Assembly (NCBI RefSeq): GCF_014656435.1
Contig: NZ_BNCK01000004.1
Coordinates: 310,001-374,000 of the forward strand
Direction of reading: 5' to 3'
Origin: Thalassotalea marina
Lineage (GTDB): Bacteria; Pseudomonadota; Gammaproteobacteria; Enterobacterales; Alteromonadaceae
DNA: 64,000 nt
The position numbers were made by a program, and so were the translations under genes. Below, piece by piece: positions 34,687 to 43,348 of the stretch. Every line of letters begins with the position of its first letter. Positions within the stretch are counted from its first letter, which is position 1. The notes beneath the pieces were generated by a model. That model searched no databases and was not told the DNA's origin. It saw only the letters and a program-made list of their open reading frames with translations.

Positions 34687-34798
34687 TGTGTTACTCCAAT
34701 ACTTACCTACAAAAGCCTTGGTTACGTGTTACCAAATATAGTGGTTTCATGAATGTTTAACAATCAATAATTACAATTATTTAACTGTTCAGAGTTGT

Positions 34799-34820
34799 TT
34801 AGTGTACAAGTGTTAGCTAA
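34799..34820. promoter_or_regulatory. FabR-like operator upstream of fabA
   Basis: The core AGTGTACAAGTGTTAGCT (34801-34818) with TT/AA flanks resembles the gammaproteobacterial FabR site AGCGTACA-NN-TGTTCGCT, with two mismatches. It lies 43 bases before the fabA start codon. FabR represses unsaturated fatty acid synthesis genes; fabR itself is not in the window. Confidence 0.55.
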
Positions 34821-34862
34821 AGTAGCGCCTTTAAATTTATGTCTTAGAGTTTTATTTACCCA

Positions 34863-35378
34863 ATGACAATACAAAATTCCTATTCAAAAGAAGAATTAAT
34901 TTTAGCAGGTACCACAGACTTTTTCGGTGAAGGAAACAGTAAGCTTCCTGCTGATAACATGTTAATGATGGATCGTATCAACTTAATCACTGAAGAAGGT
35001 GGTTTATACGGCAAAGGTGAGATCATTGCTGAACTTGATATCACACCTGATCTGTGGTTCTTTGATTGCCACTTTAAAGGTGACCCGGTAATGCCTGGTT
35101 GTTTAGGTCTTGACGCTATGTGGCAACTAGTAGGTTTTTACTTAGCATGGTCTGGTGGCCCAGGTAGAGGTCGAGCGTTGGGTGTAGGTGAAGTTAAATT
35201 TACTGGTCAAATTTTGCCAACGGCCAAAAAAGTAACATACAAAATTAATTTGAAACGTGTAATTAAGCGCAAGTTATTTATGGGTATTGCTGATGGCAGC
35301 GTATTGGTAGATGGCAAAGAAATTTACACAGCGAAAGATTTAAAAGTAGGTTTATTCACAGACACTTCAGCGTTCTAA
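34863..35378 (+). CDS. fabA: 3-hydroxydecanoyl-[ACP] dehydratase/isomerase
   Basis: A 171-residue cytoplasmic enzyme that dehydrates 3-hydroxyacyl-ACP and isomerises trans-2- to cis-3-decenoyl-ACP, the branch point to unsaturated fatty acids. Catalytic His70 (FDCHF) and Asp84 (GLDAMWQ) are present at the same numbers as in the E. coli enzyme. The hotdog-fold motif GDPVMPG is intact, and length and ends match the family. It stands alone, with its own terminator and a FabR-like operator upstream. Confidence 0.97.
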   Translation: MTIQNSYSKEELILAGTTDFFGEGNSKLPADNMLMMDRINLITEEGGLYGKGEIIAELDITPDLWFFDCHFKGDPVMPGCLGLDAMWQLVGFYLAWSGGPGRGRALGVGEVKFTGQILPTAKKVTYKINLKRVIKRKLFMGIADGSVLVDGKEIYTAKDLKVGLFTDTSAF

Positions 35379-35397
35379 CCCCTACTTTCTTATCTGT

Positions 35398-35423
35398 AAA
35401 AGGTCAGCTTCGCTGGCCTTTTT
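35398..35423 (+). terminator. Rho-independent terminator of fabA
   Basis: A 10-bp stem with one G-T pair (35398-35407 with 35413-35422), CTTCG loop, T-rich tail. Confidence 0.88.
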
Positions 35424-35485
35424 CATTTTAATGTCATAATTTACCAGCAAAATAACGCGCTATTGTACGTAATCCTTTCATTAAT

Positions 35486-36547
35486 ATGATCTTTAAGTCT
35501 ATTTTAGCGCTAATGGTATTGTTACCGCCTTTTACATTTGCAAACCAGCCTCTAGTTATTGCTCATCGAGGCGCTAGCGGTTATTTGCCAGATCACACAC
35601 TTGCCGGTAAAGCTATGGCACATCAAATGTCGCCCGACTTTATTGAACAAGATGTTGTCATGACCAAAGATGACCAATTGGTTGTTCTACATGATCTGTA
35701 TTTAAACCATAATTCGGATGTCGCTGAAAAGTTCCCCAACAGAGCAAGAGCTGATGGCAAGTTTTATGTCATAGATTTCACTTTTGATGAGTTAAAAACG
35801 CTGCGCATTTCCTCAGCATTTTATAATGATGCGAATCAAATTAAAGCTAAATACCCTCGCCGATTCCCCTTATTTAGTAGCGTTTTTTCAGTACACACTT
35901 TTGCACAGGAAATAGAATTAATACAAGGCCTGAATCAAGTAACTGGTAAACAAATTGGCATATATCCAGAAATTAAAGCACCTTGGTTTCATCAACAACA
36001 GGGGAAAGATATTACAAAAGCCGTGTTAATGGAGTTAAAAAAGTACGGTTATCAATCAAAACAAGACAACATCTATTTACAGAGTTTTGATCCCGTCGCG
36101 CTTAAAAGAATAAAAACTACGTTGTTTGCAGAATTAAACATGCAGGTAAAACTAGTTCAACTTGTAGCTGAAACTAACTGGCAAGAAACTCAGGTGCTAA
36201 ATAACAACACATGGACAAATTATAACTACGATACCATGTTAACCAAACAAGGTTTACAGCAAGTAGCGCAATACGCTGACGGCATTGGCCCTTGGCATGG
36301 CAGTTTAATCATTGAAGGACGTGACAAAACGCAAGCCATCAAACAAGCTAAAAAGATCGTTAGCAACGCCCAAACATTGGGGTTAGTGGTGCATCCTTAT
36401 ACCTTTCGAAAAGACGACTTACCTTGGTATGTTAACTCATATAAAGATTGGGTGATCATGTATAAAGAAAAAATCCATATTGATGGTATTTTTACTGATT
36501 TCACTGCCGAAACTATCGATATTTTAAAGGCTAGTTCCGATCAATAA
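35486..36547 (+). CDS. glpQ: Periplasmic glycerophosphodiester phosphodiesterase (GlpQ-like)
   Basis: Hydrolyses glycerophosphodiesters (deacylated phospholipids) to glycerol 3-phosphate and an alcohol. It has a signal peptide (1-19, ending FA), then the catalytic HRGASGYLPDHTL (His-Arg-Gly at the first strand), EQDVVMTKDDQLVVLHD with the acid pair and second His, PEIK, and LQSFD. The 353-residue length and the long insert after LRISSAF match periplasmic GlpQ rather than cytoplasmic UgpQ. It is followed by a convergent hydroxylase gene with only 5 bases between stops. No glpT transporter is adjacent. Confidence 0.9.
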   Translation: MIFKSILALMVLLPPFTFANQPLVIAHRGASGYLPDHTLAGKAMAHQMSPDFIEQDVVMTKDDQLVVLHDLYLNHNSDVAEKFPNRARADGKFYVIDFTFDELKTLRISSAFYNDANQIKAKYPRRFPLFSSVFSVHTFAQEIELIQGLNQVTGKQIGIYPEIKAPWFHQQQGKDITKAVLMELKKYGYQSKQDNIYLQSFDPVALKRIKTTLFAELNMQVKLVQLVAETNWQETQVLNNNTWTNYNYDTMLTKQGLQQVAQYADGIGPWHGSLIIEGRDKTQAIKQAKKIVSNAQTLGLVVHPYTFRKDDLPWYVNSYKDWVIMYKEKIHIDGIFTDFTAETIDILKASSDQ

Positions 36548-36552
36548 ACTGT

Positions 36553-37371
36553 TTATTTGTTTTTATGGCTTGGATAACCAAATACAACCTTAAATCTTCC
36601 ACGCCATGATGGCTGTTTACTTACCTCAGTGATCATATGCTGCCATTGGTGAAAGTTCGTACTTATTGGGTTTGCTTTTGGTAACTGGCCAACAATGCCG
36701 AACTTAGTAGTAAGGTCGGCACGCTCAGCTACAAAAGTGCCAAAAAGCTTATCCCAAATAATCAAAACACCTGCGAAGTTTTTGTCGATATATTCACTAT
36801 TTGTGGCGTGGTGCACTCTATGATGGGAAGGCGTGTTAAAAATATAATCTAAAATACCTAGGCTTTTAACCCAACGAGTGTGAACAAAAAACTGAAAGGC
36901 CAAATTTATTGCCACAATAGCAAACACTAATTGCGGCTCAAAGCCAATCAAAACAAGTGGCAACCAAAACAACCACATACCAACTATTGGGTACATTACA
37001 CTTTGCCTAAATGCGGTTGAAAAGTTCATATACGTTGAACTGTGATGTACAACATGAGCAGCCCAAAGCCAATGCACTGTATGTGAAGCGCGGTGAAACC
37101 AATAATAAAGAAAATCTTGGGCGATAAAAGCAAATGCTAACGTTAACCAATTTAGCTTAATATCCAGCAGAGCAAACTGATGTAACCAATTAAAAAATGG
37201 CATTAAAAGTAATAGAGCAACAGCATCACTCGCCTGATGTAATAGCGCTAACAAGGCATTGTTTAATGTATCTTTAATTCGATATGCCGCGCTATTGAAA
37301 TAGTATTCAATGACGACAAACAAAAGAAATATAGGACTTAACACCAACAAGATTAATTCAACAGGTATCAT
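36553..37371 (-). CDS. Sterol desaturase/fatty acid hydroxylase family protein
   Basis: A 272-residue membrane di-iron enzyme. Histidine clusters typical of the superfamily are visible: FHRASH (about residue 92), HVVHHSS (about 105), and HHRVHH (about 185), which ligate the two irons on the cytoplasmic face. At least four hydrophobic segments surround them. The exact reaction (hydroxylation or desaturation of a lipid) cannot be read from sequence. It diverges from an AraC-type regulator across 135 bases, which may control it. Confidence 0.85.
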   Translation of the reverse strand: MIPVELILLVLSPIFLLFVVIEYYFNSAAYRIKDTLNNALLALLHQASDAVALLLLMPFFNWLHQFALLDIKLNWLTLAFAFIAQDFLYYWFHRASHTVHWLWAAHVVHHSSTYMNFSTAFRQSVMYPIVGMWLFWLPLVLIGFEPQLVFAIVAINLAFQFFVHTRWVKSLGILDYIFNTPSHHRVHHATNSEYIDKNFAGVLIIWDKLFGTFVAERADLTTKFGIVGQLPKANPISTNFHQWQHMITEVSKQPSWRGRFKVVFGYPSHKNK

Positions 37372-37506
37372 TTTATTGCCTCTATTGATGTATATTTTTC
37401 GTTAAGTTAAGTGTGCTGATTTAAGCAAAATGTTTTGATAGCTTAGTGCTGATTTTTCTGGCAATCTTGCTTAGAAACGTCAACTTTTTGTTTAAATGCG
37501 ACAATA

Positions 37507-38514
37507 ATGAAAACAACCTCTGCGTTATACGCACAAAGCGTCATTTACTATTTACGACACATTGCTCAAATTGCGCCAAAAGCCATCTATTGCATTGAGC
37601 AAAGATATTCGCTTACAAAACAACAGAGAATTACCATTGATAATTACGCCGCCTTATTGCGAGAAGGAGCAAAGGCGACACAAGACACGTTATTTGGCTT
37701 TTCTTTAGGACAGCATATCCAAACTACGGATTATGGGGTTTTAGGATATCTCATAGAGAGCTGTGAAAACTTGCAGCAAGCTGTCACAAGTTTGCTAGCT
37801 TTTGATTCGTTAGTTGCTGAACTTGGCAATGCACAATTTGAAACTGATGGTGACACTGCCAAAATCTTATGGTTTCCGTTTCAACCGCTTGAAAAACAAG
37901 TTATTTTGCGTAATATGACTGCATGGGTAACAACAACACGAAAGCTGCTTAATTCTGCTTTAACAGCTAATCAGGTTTCGTTTACTTTTGCGCTTTGCAA
38001 AAAAGAGCAGTTGGCTTTAGAGCAATGGTTTAATTGCCCTGTTGAATCGAACCATAAATTGAACTGCATTAGTTTTCCCAGTGAATTTTTAACACTACCG
38101 TTTCGCTCTAATGATCAAAGCCTATTTCAAGCGCTAACCCTTGAATCTAAAAAACAACTTGTACAATTTAGTACCCACAAAAACAATCTTAAACAGCAAG
38201 TTGAAAGCTTGTTATCAGCAAAGCCTAATTTAATACAGTGCGATCAACTACGTGTCGCAAGTGCTCTAAACATGAGCGTGAGAACAATGCAAAGAAACCT
38301 AAAACAAGATAATGTAACGTTTATGACATTGCTTAATAACGAGCGGAAAAAGCGAGTCAAATCACTCATCATTCAGCACAATCTGATCCAGGTTACTAGT
38401 TTATTGGGTTATATAGAGCAAGCGACACTAAGCAAAGCATTTAAAACATGGTTTGGCATTACGCCAAGCCAATTTAAAGCTTCTGTCAAACAAGTTCCTG
38501 AGGATGAGTTTTAA
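37507..38514 (+). CDS. AraC-family regulator with N-terminal arabinose-binding-like domain
   Basis: 335 residues. The N-terminal two thirds match the OruR/ArgR-type ligand domain (TTDYGVLGYLIESCENLQQAVTSLLAFDSLV). The C-terminal 85 residues form the paired AraC helix-turn-helix (LRVASALNMSVRTMQRNLKQDNVTFMTLLNNERKKR, then LGYIEQATLSKAFKTWFGITPSQFK). The inducer is unknown; family members respond to amino acids or fatty acids. It diverges from the hydroxylase at 36553 and overlaps the ClbS-like gene tail-to-tail by 29 bases. Confidence 0.88.
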   Translation: MKTTSALYAQSVIYYLRHIAQIAPKAIYCIEQRYSLTKQQRITIDNYAALLREGAKATQDTLFGFSLGQHIQTTDYGVLGYLIESCENLQQAVTSLLAFDSLVAELGNAQFETDGDTAKILWFPFQPLEKQVILRNMTAWVTTTRKLLNSALTANQVSFTFALCKKEQLALEQWFNCPVESNHKLNCISFPSEFLTLPFRSNDQSLFQALTLESKKQLVQFSTHKNNLKQQVESLLSAKPNLIQCDQLRVASALNMSVRTMQRNLKQDNVTFMTLLNNERKKRVKSLIIQHNLIQVTSLLGYIEQATLSKAFKTWFGITPSQFKASVKQVPEDEF

Positions 38515-39007
38515 TAAATTTGCGTACTTTTGTCCGCATATTTTTCATTGGTGCTGATGAATTAAATTGGATCATACGACCCAAAGTGTATGTCTTATAC
38601 CAAGGTTGTCCATACAACGCTTCATTTTCCAATGAGTTGACTAGCGTAATTAATCTCTCAGTGGTTGCTTTAAATTCGCTAAATAGCGCATCATACGTCC
38701 AGTCTTGATACTGTTGATAAAAATGTTGTGCTAACTCACCTAATTGTTGCCAATTAAATCCTTCTTCAGGAAAATTTACAGGTAAAGAATGTTCTGTGTG
38801 GTAATGCCATTTTAATACCAAATTTTGCCAGCCAATAAGGTAAGCCAAAGTATCACAAACGGAAATTTGACTTCCCTTTTTATTTCCTTCTACCCCAAGT
38901 ACTCGAGTAGCATTAGGGGCTATTTTGTTGTAGTCAATACATAACTTTTCAAACGCACTGTGAATTGCTAAAAGTAATTCAACTTTGTTTTTCGAAATTG
39001 TTGACAT
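38486..39007 (-). CDS. ClbS/DfsB-like four-helix bundle protein
   Basis: A 173-residue cytoplasmic protein. The motif order MSTISKNKVELLLAIHSAFEK, GSQISVCDTLAYLIGWQNLVLKWH, FNWQQLGELAQHFYQQYQDW and GRMIQFNSSAPMKNMRTKVRKF matches the ClbS/DfsB family (DinB-like fold). ClbS protects colibactin producers from their own genotoxin by hydrolysing its cyclopropane; most homologs in non-producers have unknown roles. No colibactin-type genes are nearby. Its 3' end overlaps the convergent AraC gene. Confidence 0.82.
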   Translation of the reverse strand: MSTISKNKVELLLAIHSAFEKLCIDYNKIAPNATRVLGVEGNKKGSQISVCDTLAYLIGWQNLVLKWHYHTEHSLPVNFPEEGFNWQQLGELAQHFYQQYQDWTYDALFSEFKATTERLITLVNSLENEALYGQPWYKTYTLGRMIQFNSSAPMKNMRTKVRKFIKTHPQELV

Positions 39008-39036
39008 GCTTACCCTTTTTATTGGCTGCTAATCCA

Positions 39037-39483
39037 TTAAATCCAACGCCTAACCTGCATACAATAGTGTTGATAATCAGATCCAAACGTTTCCAACATT
39101 ATTTTTTCTTCGAAGGCAATATACCAATAACGAACGATGAGAATAAACAAAAATTGCATTGCTAAATGTTCAATTGCTAATCCATTTAATATGCACACAC
39201 CCAATAATGCAATGACAAACCCTAAGTACATTGGATTTCTTGAATAATTAAACATACCTGTGGTGACCAATTTATTTGGTTGTCCAAATGTGTGTATATT
39301 GCTGTTGTTTTCAGCAAAATAGCGCTTCCCTTTTGCCGCTATTGCAATACCGAATATCAAGACAAAAAAGCCAACACCTGAATAGGGTAATGAAATATAA
39401 AGTGTTGGACTATTTGCGTATGAATAAAACGTCATCATCAAGGCAAACAAAACAAACAAATATGGAGGTAAAATATAATTCAT
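39037..39483 (-). CDS. Isoprenylcysteine methyltransferase-like membrane protein
   Basis: A 148-residue inner-membrane protein with four predicted helices. The C-terminal half has the ICMT/PEMT signature: VTTGMFNYSRNPMYLGFVI, then FEEKIMLETFGSDYQHYCMQVRRWI, which binds S-adenosylmethionine. Bacterial members methylate small lipids or are uncharacterised. It lies 29 bases upstream of the ClbS-like gene on the same strand, so the two are probably cotranscribed. Substrate unknown. Confidence 0.82.
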   Translation of the reverse strand: MNYILPPYLFVLFALMMTFYSYANSPTLYISLPYSGVGFFVLIFGIAIAAKGKRYFAENNSNIHTFGQPNKLVTTGMFNYSRNPMYLGFVIALLGVCILNGLAIEHLAMQFLFILIVRYWYIAFEEKIMLETFGSDYQHYCMQVRRWI

Positions 39484-39544
39484 GTAGTTTTCTCAGTAAG
39501 TTAAAGACTATACACTACTGAGAAATCAATAAGCTGACATTATC

Positions 39545-40141
39545 CTATGTTAAGCCGAGCTGTTTTCTGATCCTAGACAAGCTCACATCCGTTACGCCTA
39601 TATACATAGCCACATGTTTTAAGGGAATTTTCTGACTTTCTTCACCAAACTCTTTGATAAACTCTTGATATCGTTGCGTTGCATCAAGTAATAAAAAATC
39701 TGCTTCTCGCTTTTCTTTTTTTAACACTAACACTTCATAAGCGCTACGAACAAACCTTGCCCAACCAACAAATTGCTCCGACAACTCAATAAGTGATTGA
39801 TAATCAACATTTAAGGTAACACATGAAGTCAATGTTTGAGCATAAAATGGACTTTTATGATGGTGAATCAACGAACTTAGACTGGTAAATGCGCCACCAG
39901 CTTTTACCAAAGATTTATTTTTTTCATTGCCATTTTCGTCAATGTAGTAATAACGCCCAACACCTTGAACGAGGAAATTTACTTTTTTTACCTCATCACC
40001 CGCTTTAAAAATTGTTTGGTGACCTGGGATATTTTCAACTGTAAATACCGCTTTACCTGCAGCCAGTTCCTTTGGGTTTAATTGTACCATTGCAGAGGTA
40101 AACTGCTTAAGAAGGTTATCTGTTTCCATTAATGCTTCCAT
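39545..40141 (-). CDS. Crp/Fnr-type transcriptional regulator
   Basis: 198 residues with an N-terminal cyclic-nucleotide-binding-like beta-roll (about 25-125, GHQTIFKAGDEVKKVNFLVQGVGRYYY) and a C-terminal helix-turn-helix (IPLKHVAMYIGVTDVSLSRIRKQLG). The phosphate-binding cassette of true Crp is not evident, and the group resembles the small Crp-like regulators near methyltransferases and transporters. It precedes the ICMT-like gene by 61 bases on the same strand and may regulate it. ATG 40129, preceded by GGAAG, is an alternative start. Confidence 0.82.
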   Translation of the reverse strand: MEALMETDNLLKQFTSAMVQLNPKELAAGKAVFTVENIPGHQTIFKAGDEVKKVNFLVQGVGRYYYIDENGNEKNKSLVKAGGAFTSLSSLIHHHKSPFYAQTLTSCVTLNVDYQSLIELSEQFVGWARFVRSAYEVLVLKKEKREADFLLLDATQRYQEFIKEFGEESQKIPLKHVAMYIGVTDVSLSRIRKQLGLT

Positions 40142-40295
40142 TTATAGTATGAAATGAAAAAACAAGCACAGTAATTCTACTCAAAACTTTAATCAAAACA
40201 GCACGGAAGTCGCAAATAACAGACATTTTAACGGATCAAATAGTGACTAAATATTTCAATTGCAACATTTGTCAAAGTTCCGTTAGGTTAATAGT

Positions 40296-40328
40296 TCAAA
40301 AAAAAGGCACTTTCGAAAAAGTGCCTTT
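40296..40328 (-). terminator. Rho-independent terminator of the collagenase-cohesin operon
   Basis: A perfect 11-bp stem (40303-40313 with 40318-40328), CGAA-type loop, and a T-run on the minus strand. It follows the cohesin-like gene by about 20 bases. Confidence 0.9.
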
Positions 40329-40349
40329 AACTAACCTAAAATTTTTCAC

Positions 40350-40922
40350 TTATAGTAAAGTTCTACGCCTCGACCTTGAAAAGAAAACAGCTACCAACGT
40401 TAAGGCAAATAATAAACCAACATGTGGCTCGTCAACTGTTACAACAGAAAAGTTTGTGCTCATCTGTGAAAAGCTCTCTATTGTTGCGTTATCGAAGCTA
40501 ATCAACTCTAAGCCATTTAACAAACTAACACTGTGTACACCTAAAGTCACTGCGGTAAACGTAAAGCTCGCTAAAACAAAACTTGTACCTTGTTTGCTTG
40601 CAATCACCACTTCATCAGCAAAAAAATCCGCATAATCTTCTAATGATAACCTGCCTGAAATGCTGTCATCAGCAAACGAATAACTACCAAAGCCATCATC
40701 AAAACCGGATCCAAATTGCCAAGTTTCAAGCGCCAATTGATTATGGTCAAAAGCTATTTCACCAGCAAAGCCGCCTAAAGTATCATTTAAGTCATGCGCA
40801 ATAAGTTGCCCTTGAATTAGTTCTCCTTGCTGATATTGAGCTTTATCAAAAGTTAATGTGATTAATGTAGCTTGACTGCAAAAGCTTATAAACAATACCA
40901 ACATGCCTATTAGTTTTTTCAT
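40350..40922 (-). CDS. Cohesin-like domain protein with PEP-CTERM-type anchor
   Basis: A 190-residue exported protein. It has a signal peptide at 1-18 (ending SQA), then a cohesin-like beta-sandwich at about 19-160: TLTFDKAQYQQGELIQGQL, LGGFAGEIAFDHNQLAL (the strand pair typical of cohesins, followed by the value-of-property strand), and VLASFTFTAVTLGVHSVSL. The C-terminus is a PEP-CTERM-type sorting signal: DEP at 164-166, a hydrophobic helix at 168-181 and RSRRR at 183-187; the canonical VPEP is VDEP here. It is 19 bases downstream of a collagenase that ends in a dockerin, so it may hold that enzyme on the cell surface. The domain calls rest on visual pattern; no exosortase is in the window. 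Confidence 0.75.
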   Translation of the reverse strand: MKKLIGMLVLFISFCSQATLITLTFDKAQYQQGELIQGQLIAHDLNDTLGGFAGEIAFDHNQLALETWQFGSGFDDGFGSYSFADDSISGRLSLEDYADFFADEVVIASKQGTSFVLASFTFTAVTLGVHSVSLLNGLELISFDNATIESFSQMSTNFSVVTVDEPHVGLLFALTLVAVFFSRSRRRTLL

Positions 40923-40941
40923 TTTATTCTCCTAATTATAT

Positions 40942-43278
40942 TTATTGTGAGATCACACAACGTGGTAAATCACATGTCGCCATCATTGCTCTTACGTCAC
41001 GTCTATCAACGAGCCCGTCTTGATTAAAATCATATTGCAGATCAATATCTGATGAGGTTTTTAATAAAGAAATGAACAGGTTAATATCTCGTATATCAAC
41101 CTGATTGTTACCGTCTAAATCGGCTGGGTTTGGCTCGATGCCAGAACAAATGCCTTCGCCTTCAACCAGACACACCAACCATTGTGTAAATTCATTGTCA
41201 AATGACGTACCCCAAGATTCTAGAATTTCACTATAAGGGGTAAAACTTGGAACCTCAGTATCTTCAGGCTCTGGTTGACCGCACGTCCATACCCAACTTC
41301 CTGACGACCATTCACTATCGTCATACGCCCAATACCAACTATTTTCAATGGCTTCTTGTTTTAACTTCCAACTCCATTCAAATTGACATTCCCCTGTCGC
41401 AACAACATATTTAGGAGCACGAAAGTTGGCTAGTAAGTCACCTTCCACAGCAGACGCTTTGTTTTCCATCATAAAGCGCGTAGCTAAATACCCCCAATAA
41501 TAGGTTCTGCTGGTATCGCTATTTTCGTAAGTTGTTTGGAATAACTCACTTAGAGAATATGTGCCTTGAGTTGCTACTGCTAACGCGTTTGGATTGTTGT
41601 TGGGCTGAGACAAATATTCAGCTAGCCCCTCGCCCCACCAAACGGTATTCGCTGGTTGGTCATTAAATCCGCCCCATTTGTTAAATCGGCCATCTAAATA
41701 GTGAATATATTCATGTTCTAGATTCCAAACTTTAAAATCAGGCAGCCAAGTCGCTTGATGTGCAATAAAACGAGCCTGATTACCGTTAGCCCATGGAGTT
41801 CCTTCTAAATACATGCCTCCGTTGTCAGTATTTATGCCAAAAAAGCTCCCTGCATAATTATCATAATCGGAATATGAACTAAAAATAACTACTTCTAGGT
41901 CTTCATTGTTATCATTGGCAACTGGCGCATTGGATTGTGTATTAAAGAGTTGGTGAAATTCTTGTTCTTGACCCGCTAAACTCGCACAGATTCCAATAAG
42001 ATTCTCGTTACTAATTGGTTTTTGGAATCGCAACTTTAACGTCGTACTACAAACGTGATTACCAGATAAAATTGCAGCCTCTAAATCAAAGCTGCATGCA
42101 TCTCCATACAGTTCACAGTTTTGGGCATCATAGTGAGTGACAGCTGCTTGGGCCTTCAACCAGCCTGAACTTCCAGCTCCCTGATAGGAATAGCTCTCTA
42201 ATACACCTTGAATTGTGGGTCTTACAGATTGTGCAATTGTTCCACCGTATCTTAAGAAACGACTTAACTCATTAACCGCGTCTCCCCATTGATATTCTCG
42301 GGTATGGCCAACTAACCACAATCCTTTATTACTCACAAAATCAACAAGATTTTGAATGATTTTTGGGTTAGCCAATACAGCTTGCTCTAATGCCTGAGTT
42401 TGTTGTTCTGAAGCATTAAACAAGTGTGTTAAAACTTGCGTCAGTCCATTTTCTTCATAATACACACCCCAATCATTATTTGTTGACACGGTTTCCGCGT
42501 AGCCAATCAAAGCATCCGTTAGACGAGGCAAAAATTCAATATTGTTCGTTCCTGAGCTTCTTAACAGAATGAGCATTTCGTAACGAACCATAAAATTTCT
42601 GGATGCCTGGCCTTTAAAATTAGTAAAATGCGTTCCGGCAAAATACAAGTTAAAGGCTTGCTTTAAAGTGTCTTTATATTCCTGAGTAAATTGCCTGTTA
42701 TTGCCCCACTCTGCCCAATGCATTGCTCTAAGGTAAATCACCAACTTTTCTAACTCAGCTGCCCCTGTTTGTTCAGTACCATCATATTCAGCAAGGTGAT
42801 CTACGATTCCTTGGGCAATAGATTGAATACTAGCGTCAGAAAATAATGACGTACCAACAAAGTTCGAGTTAAATAAACCATATAAACAAGTAGTTAAGTT
42901 TCCTGACTTCACAGCTGTAATCAGTGCCTGACCAGTTAAGCCTTCAAGTTCATTGGGCGAGCTACAACCTATCGATACCGCTGTTAAGCTATCACTCGTC
43001 TTAGATTCTAGTGCTGTTTTTGTATGCTTCGTCAGATAAACATCGTCAATAGAATGATTATTTTGCAAAAGTAATTCGAATTGTTTTGGTGAAACTTGTC
43101 TTGGCGGGTTAAATCCAACGGTATCATTTTTACTTAAGCGATGCATATGATCAGCAGATAATTTTTGTCCTGTCGCTTTCGTGATTATGTCTACGCTATC
43201 CTGCATTGCATATGCGTTGCCGTAAGTAACAGCGCTTAGAATAATCGATGGCAACAACAAACGGTTTTTATTTTTCAT
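40942..43278 (-). CDS. Secreted M9 collagenase with C-terminal type I dockerin
   Basis: A 778-residue zinc metalloprotease. It has a signal peptide (1-24, ending AYA) and an N-terminal M9 activator-like domain (about 100-400, helical repeats). The catalytic domain has HEYIH (H522, E523, H526) and the third zinc ligand E554 in WWGEGLAEYL; the 28-residue spacing to E554 equals that of clostridial collagenase G. The expected PKD/PPC tail is absent. Instead residues 720-731 and 750-761 form two dockerin calcium loops (DLDGNNQVDIRD and DFNQDGLVDRRD). The next gene encodes a cohesin-like protein, its probable partner. The 18-bp palindrome at 43331 may control it. Confidence 0.88.
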   Translation of the reverse strand: MKNKNRLLLPSIILSAVTYGNAYAMQDSVDIITKATGQKLSADHMHRLSKNDTVGFNPPRQVSPKQFELLLQNNHSIDDVYLTKHTKTALESKTSDSLTAVSIGCSSPNELEGLTGQALITAVKSGNLTTCLYGLFNSNFVGTSLFSDASIQSIAQGIVDHLAEYDGTEQTGAAELEKLVIYLRAMHWAEWGNNRQFTQEYKDTLKQAFNLYFAGTHFTNFKGQASRNFMVRYEMLILLRSSGTNNIEFLPRLTDALIGYAETVSTNNDWGVYYEENGLTQVLTHLFNASEQQTQALEQAVLANPKIIQNLVDFVSNKGLWLVGHTREYQWGDAVNELSRFLRYGGTIAQSVRPTIQGVLESYSYQGAGSSGWLKAQAAVTHYDAQNCELYGDACSFDLEAAILSGNHVCSTTLKLRFQKPISNENLIGICASLAGQEQEFHQLFNTQSNAPVANDNNEDLEVVIFSSYSDYDNYAGSFFGINTDNGGMYLEGTPWANGNQARFIAHQATWLPDFKVWNLEHEYIHYLDGRFNKWGGFNDQPANTVWWGEGLAEYLSQPNNNPNALAVATQGTYSLSELFQTTYENSDTSRTYYWGYLATRFMMENKASAVEGDLLANFRAPKYVVATGECQFEWSWKLKQEAIENSWYWAYDDSEWSSGSWVWTCGQPEPEDTEVPSFTPYSEILESWGTSFDNEFTQWLVCLVEGEGICSGIEPNPADLDGNNQVDIRDINLFISLLKTSSDIDLQYDFNQDGLVDRRDVRAMMATCDLPRCVISQ

Positions 43279-43330
43279 TACGTATCCTTTCTGTTTTTAT
43301 CGTTGTTTTTTGTTGAGCGAGCAATTTGAT

Positions 43331-43348
43331 TATATTGTATACAATATA
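43331..43348. promoter_or_regulatory. Perfect 18-bp palindrome upstream of the collagenase operon
   Basis: TATATTGTATACAATATA is identical to its reverse complement. It is 53 bases before the collagenase start codon. The core TTGTATACAA resembles operators of FCD-type GntR regulators, but no such gene is adjacent. Confidence 0.55.

Noticed and set aside
38486-38514. Overlap of AraC and ClbS-like genes as a sign of misprediction
   Set aside because: Both proteins keep family-typical C-terminal ends, and a 29-base tail-to-tail overlap is common.
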